Assembly: GCF_005860805.1 (NCBI RefSeq)
Contig: NZ_VCEJ01000002.1
Span: 1,472,375 to 1,536,374, forward strand
Source: Dyadobacter luticola
GTDB lineage: Bacteria; Bacteroidota; Bacteroidia; Cytophagales; Spirosomataceae
DNA: 64,000 bases
Direction of reading: 5' to 3'
The notes beneath the pieces are model-generated. The model was not told the DNA's origin. It made no database searches and saw nothing but the letters and a program-made list of their open reading frames with translations. Of the stretch, positions 62,273-64,000 are shown one piece after another. The position numbers and the translations under genes are program-made. Numbering within the stretch: the first letter of the stretch is position 1; every line of letters starts with the position of its first letter.

Positions 62273-62280
62273 CAAAGGTA
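62273..62280 (-). promoter_or_regulatory. Candidate -7 box TACCTTTG for the SDR gene
   Basis: Exact TAnnTTTG on the minus strand, 29 bp before the ATG at 62244, in the short spacer after the AraC gene. Confidence 0.5.
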
Positions 62281-62337
62281 TACCACAGCATTGCGGCGCA
62301 TTTGCCGGTTTCAAATCAAAACTTACAAAATTCAAAT

Positions 62338-63243
62338 CTATACCCGGAATGCGCGCGGACTGAGAGATGTATGTTTCTTAAAAAGGTTATTGAAATGGGA
62401 CGCTTCTTCAAACCCGAGGCTATACGCAATTTCCGAAACATTCCAGTCGGTGTGTTTCAAAAGGATTTTGGATTCCTTGATAATGCGGTCAGTAATGAGC
62501 TCTGTGGTGGTTTTGCCGGTAATTTCCTTTAATACTTTGTTGAGGTAATTTACGTGGATCGAAAGCTGGTCCGCGAAATCTTTGGCAGAGCGGAAATTCA
62601 GTTTCTGGTGCGGCGGCTCGATGGGAAATTGTCTTTCCAACAATTCTATAAAAAGGCTGGAAACACGCTTGTAAGCATTCGTTTCCGTAAAAAGTGAGGT
62701 AGCAGGCTGCAACTTTTGCCCAAAATGGATCAGCTCGATCACATAATTACGCAGCAGGTCATATTTGTAGGCATAATCAGAATTGATTTCCCGGAACATT
62801 TTGTCGAAAATGTGCCGTGTTTCTTCAATCTGCGCCTGATCCAGTGTGAACACCGGCGTGCCGCCTGGCTTAAAAACCGGCAGATCTTTGAGCTTGACGC
62901 CGCTGTTATCCTGCGTCAGAAAGTCTTCGGAAAAGATACAGAACACGCCGGACTGTTGATCATCCAGCGGTTCGTAATTATAGGGTATCAGCGGGGTAGC
63001 AAAAAGCAGTGCATTATGCTCAATATCAATTACTTTGTCTGCATACTCCGCCCGGTTACGGCCGAGTATCAGGCTGATTTTATAGTATGCCCGCCGGTTA
63101 TAAGGCATTCCCTTGGCTTTTCCCGCCCGGAACAGATCTTCGGTTTTAAATAAATTAAAATGCCCGATTTCTTTCTGTACCGGCTCCGGGATCAGCTGGG
63201 AAATCTCTTTGTAAAATTCAGGAACCGTGGTCGACTTTTGCAT
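62338..63243 (-). CDS. AraC-family regulator
   Basis: A 301-residue protein with an N-terminal sensor region (RRAYYKISLILGRNRAEYADKVIDIEHNALLFATPLIPYNY). The C-terminal HTH pair contains KDFADQLSIHVNYLNKVLKEIT and WNVSEIAYSLGFEEASHFNNLF. The ATG at 63243 (MQKSTT) is preferred to one at 63318, which would overlap the zinc-finger gene. It lies directly upstream of the SDR gene on the same strand. Confidence 0.88.
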   Translation of the reverse strand: MQKSTTVPEFYKEISQLIPEPVQKEIGHFNLFKTEDLFRAGKAKGMPYNRRAYYKISLILGRNRAEYADKVIDIEHNALLFATPLIPYNYEPLDDQQSGVFCIFSEDFLTQDNSGVKLKDLPVFKPGGTPVFTLDQAQIEETRHIFDKMFREINSDYAYKYDLLRNYVIELIHFGQKLQPATSLFTETNAYKRVSSLFIELLERQFPIEPPHQKLNFRSAKDFADQLSIHVNYLNKVLKEITGKTTTELITDRIIKESKILLKHTDWNVSEIAYSLGFEEASHFNNLFKKHTSLSPRAFRV

Positions 63244-63278
63244 GCCGAAAGTTACGAAATTCAATACAACAAAACGTC

Positions 63279-63548
63279 CTAAGTGTATCTCACAAATGCT
63301 TCGTCGACATAGCACCACATCCAGTTGTCGCCCGGCTCGGCGGAAATGACCACCGGGTGGCCGGTATGGTGGAAATGCTGCGTCATGTGCTTTGCAGGAG
63401 AAGTGTCACAACACAATGTTACGCCGCAGGTCTGACAGGTACGCAGATGCACCCAGCTGCCGCCTACTTTCATACATTCCTCACACACAAACTCGTCGGG
63501 CGTTTTCAGCTCCGTGATCTCGCTGATATGCTTACAAACATCACTCAT
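63279..63548 (-). CDS. UBP-type zinc-finger protein
   Basis: An 89-residue protein with the ZnF-UBP pattern: CKHISEI, EFVCEECMKVGGSWVHLRTCQTCGVTLCCD, KHMTQHFHHTGHPVVIS and WMWCYVDEAFV. In eukaryotes this domain binds ubiquitin C-termini; bacterial versions stand alone and have no known ligand. Its start overlaps the stop of the flavoprotein gene (TAATG), implying translational coupling and a shared role. Confidence 0.9.
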   Translation of the reverse strand: MSDVCKHISEITELKTPDEFVCEECMKVGGSWVHLRTCQTCGVTLCCDTSPAKHMTQHFHHTGHPVVISAEPGDNWMWCYVDEAFVRYT

Positions 63549-64000
63549 TATACTTCGCTTAAATATTGGTGAACAAAACTGATGGACATGGATCCCTCGC
63601 CTACCGCCGATGTTACCCGGTTCATGGCCCCTGCGCGCACATCGCCAGCCGCAAATATGCCCGGAGAGCTGGTTTCCAGCAAATAAGGATCGCGCTCGGC
63701 TTTCCAGATCTGCCTAAAATTCTTGTATCCCTTCATTTCCCGGCCGGTTTCAATAAAGCCTTTGCCGTTTTTGATAATTTCCAATCCTACCCAATCGGTG
63801 TAAGGTTTGGCGCCGATGAAAATGAATAAGGCATCTGCTGGCACCGTCCGCTCTTCGCTGGTATTGAGGTCAACCAGCCGGAGTGATTCCAAATGCTCAT
63901 TTCCTTGTGCCTCAACGATTTCTGTACAGCCCAAAACGCTGATATTATCCGTACCGCTAATCTGGTCGATCAGGTAGGACGACATCGAGGACGTCAGATC
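63548..64000 (-). CDS. Thioredoxin-reductase-like flavoprotein, partial (N-terminus off the right edge)
   Basis: The last 150 codons of a gene that continues beyond 64000. Visible are DLTSSMSSYLIDQI, the beta-sheet cofactor segment GCTEIVEAQGNEHLESLRLVD, ALFIFIGAKPYTDWV and the FAD-binding ending GIFAAGDVRAGAMNRVTSAVGEGS. These fit the pyridine-nucleotide disulfide oxidoreductase class II family. The catalytic CxxC, if any, lies outside the window. Coupled by TAATG to the UBP zinc-finger gene. Confidence 0.85.
   Translation of the reverse strand, partial: DLTSSMSSYLIDQISGTDNISVLGCTEIVEAQGNEHLESLRLVDLNTSEERTVPADALFIFIGAKPYTDWVGLEIIKNGKGFIETGREMKGYKNFRQIWKAERDPYLLETSSPGIFAAGDVRAGAMNRVTSAVGEGSMSISFVHQYLSEV

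Noticed and set aside
1..64000. CRISPR array, insertion sequence, prophage, tRNA or rRNA
   Set aside because: No regularly spaced repeats, transposase or phage gene motifs, or rRNA-like segments were recognised by eye; tRNA genes could be missed without a covariance search.

Overview
The window looks like a chromosome segment of a Bacteroidetes bacterium of the Cytophagales, most like Dyadobacter or a close relative. This is inferred from the gene families (DUF4199, DUF983 and DUF4468-type proteins, lipoproteins with SusD-like era leader sequences, a fibronectin-like domain of the kind found in type IX secretion cargo, many AraC regulators) and from several promoter boxes of the Bacteroidetes form TAnnTTTG. 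Base composition is near 50% GC, apart from one AT-rich 1-kb spacer. I saw no rRNA, tRNA, CRISPR array, insertion sequence or prophage.

Layout. 1-3.8 kb: a truncated alkaline-phosphatase-superfamily enzyme, two tandem VOC proteins, a GlxA-type AraC regulator and a small exported protein. 3.8-17.7 kb: a long leftward gene set, divergent from an AraC regulator. It encodes a GH140 apiosidase, an ApnL-like D-apionolactonase, an OiaX-like decarboxylase, an ApnO-like oxidoisomerase, an ABC sugar-import ATPase and a permease fused to its own binding protein, followed by a cytochrome/DUF1549/DUF1553 protein and its DUF1501 partner. I read this as an oxidative D-apiose utilisation locus (apiose is a branched sugar of the pectin rhamnogalacturonan-II) that uses an ABC importer and has no SusC/SusD pair in the window. 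17.8-35.5 kb: an esterase, then an exopolysaccharide locus: BY-kinase/Wzc, Wzx flippase, Wzy-like polymerase, four glycosyltransferases, two hexapeptide acetyltransferases, a split Alg13/Alg14-type transferase, another glycosyltransferase, a catalytically truncated initiating sugar-phosphate transferase, and two paralogous polysaccharide-lyase-like lipoproteins.

35.6-46.8 kb: mostly metabolic genes: an M81 (MlrC) hydrolase, a YjbR protein, a THUMP methyltransferase, a new small ORF, an L-fucose/L-arabinose-isomerase-like enzyme with a divergent AraC regulator, and a GlgX-TreZ pair for alpha-glucan and trehalose metabolism. 47-53.6 kb: a compact signalling operon (REC-histidine kinase, 1201-residue hybrid kinase, single-domain receiver, CheR, CheB) without a chemoreceptor. 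53.7-64 kb: a DUF983 protein, AraC and membrane LuxR-type regulators, DUF4199, a CocE/NonD hydrolase, an NtrC-type sigma-54 activator with a lone receiver, YceI, an SDR oxidoreductase with an AraC regulator, and a UBP zinc-finger protein coupled to a truncated thioredoxin-reductase-like flavoprotein.

The two most interesting items are the apiose locus, with its permease-lipoprotein fusion, and the polysaccharide locus, with its degenerate initiating transferase. Functions are assigned from motifs and gene context only; no database search was run.
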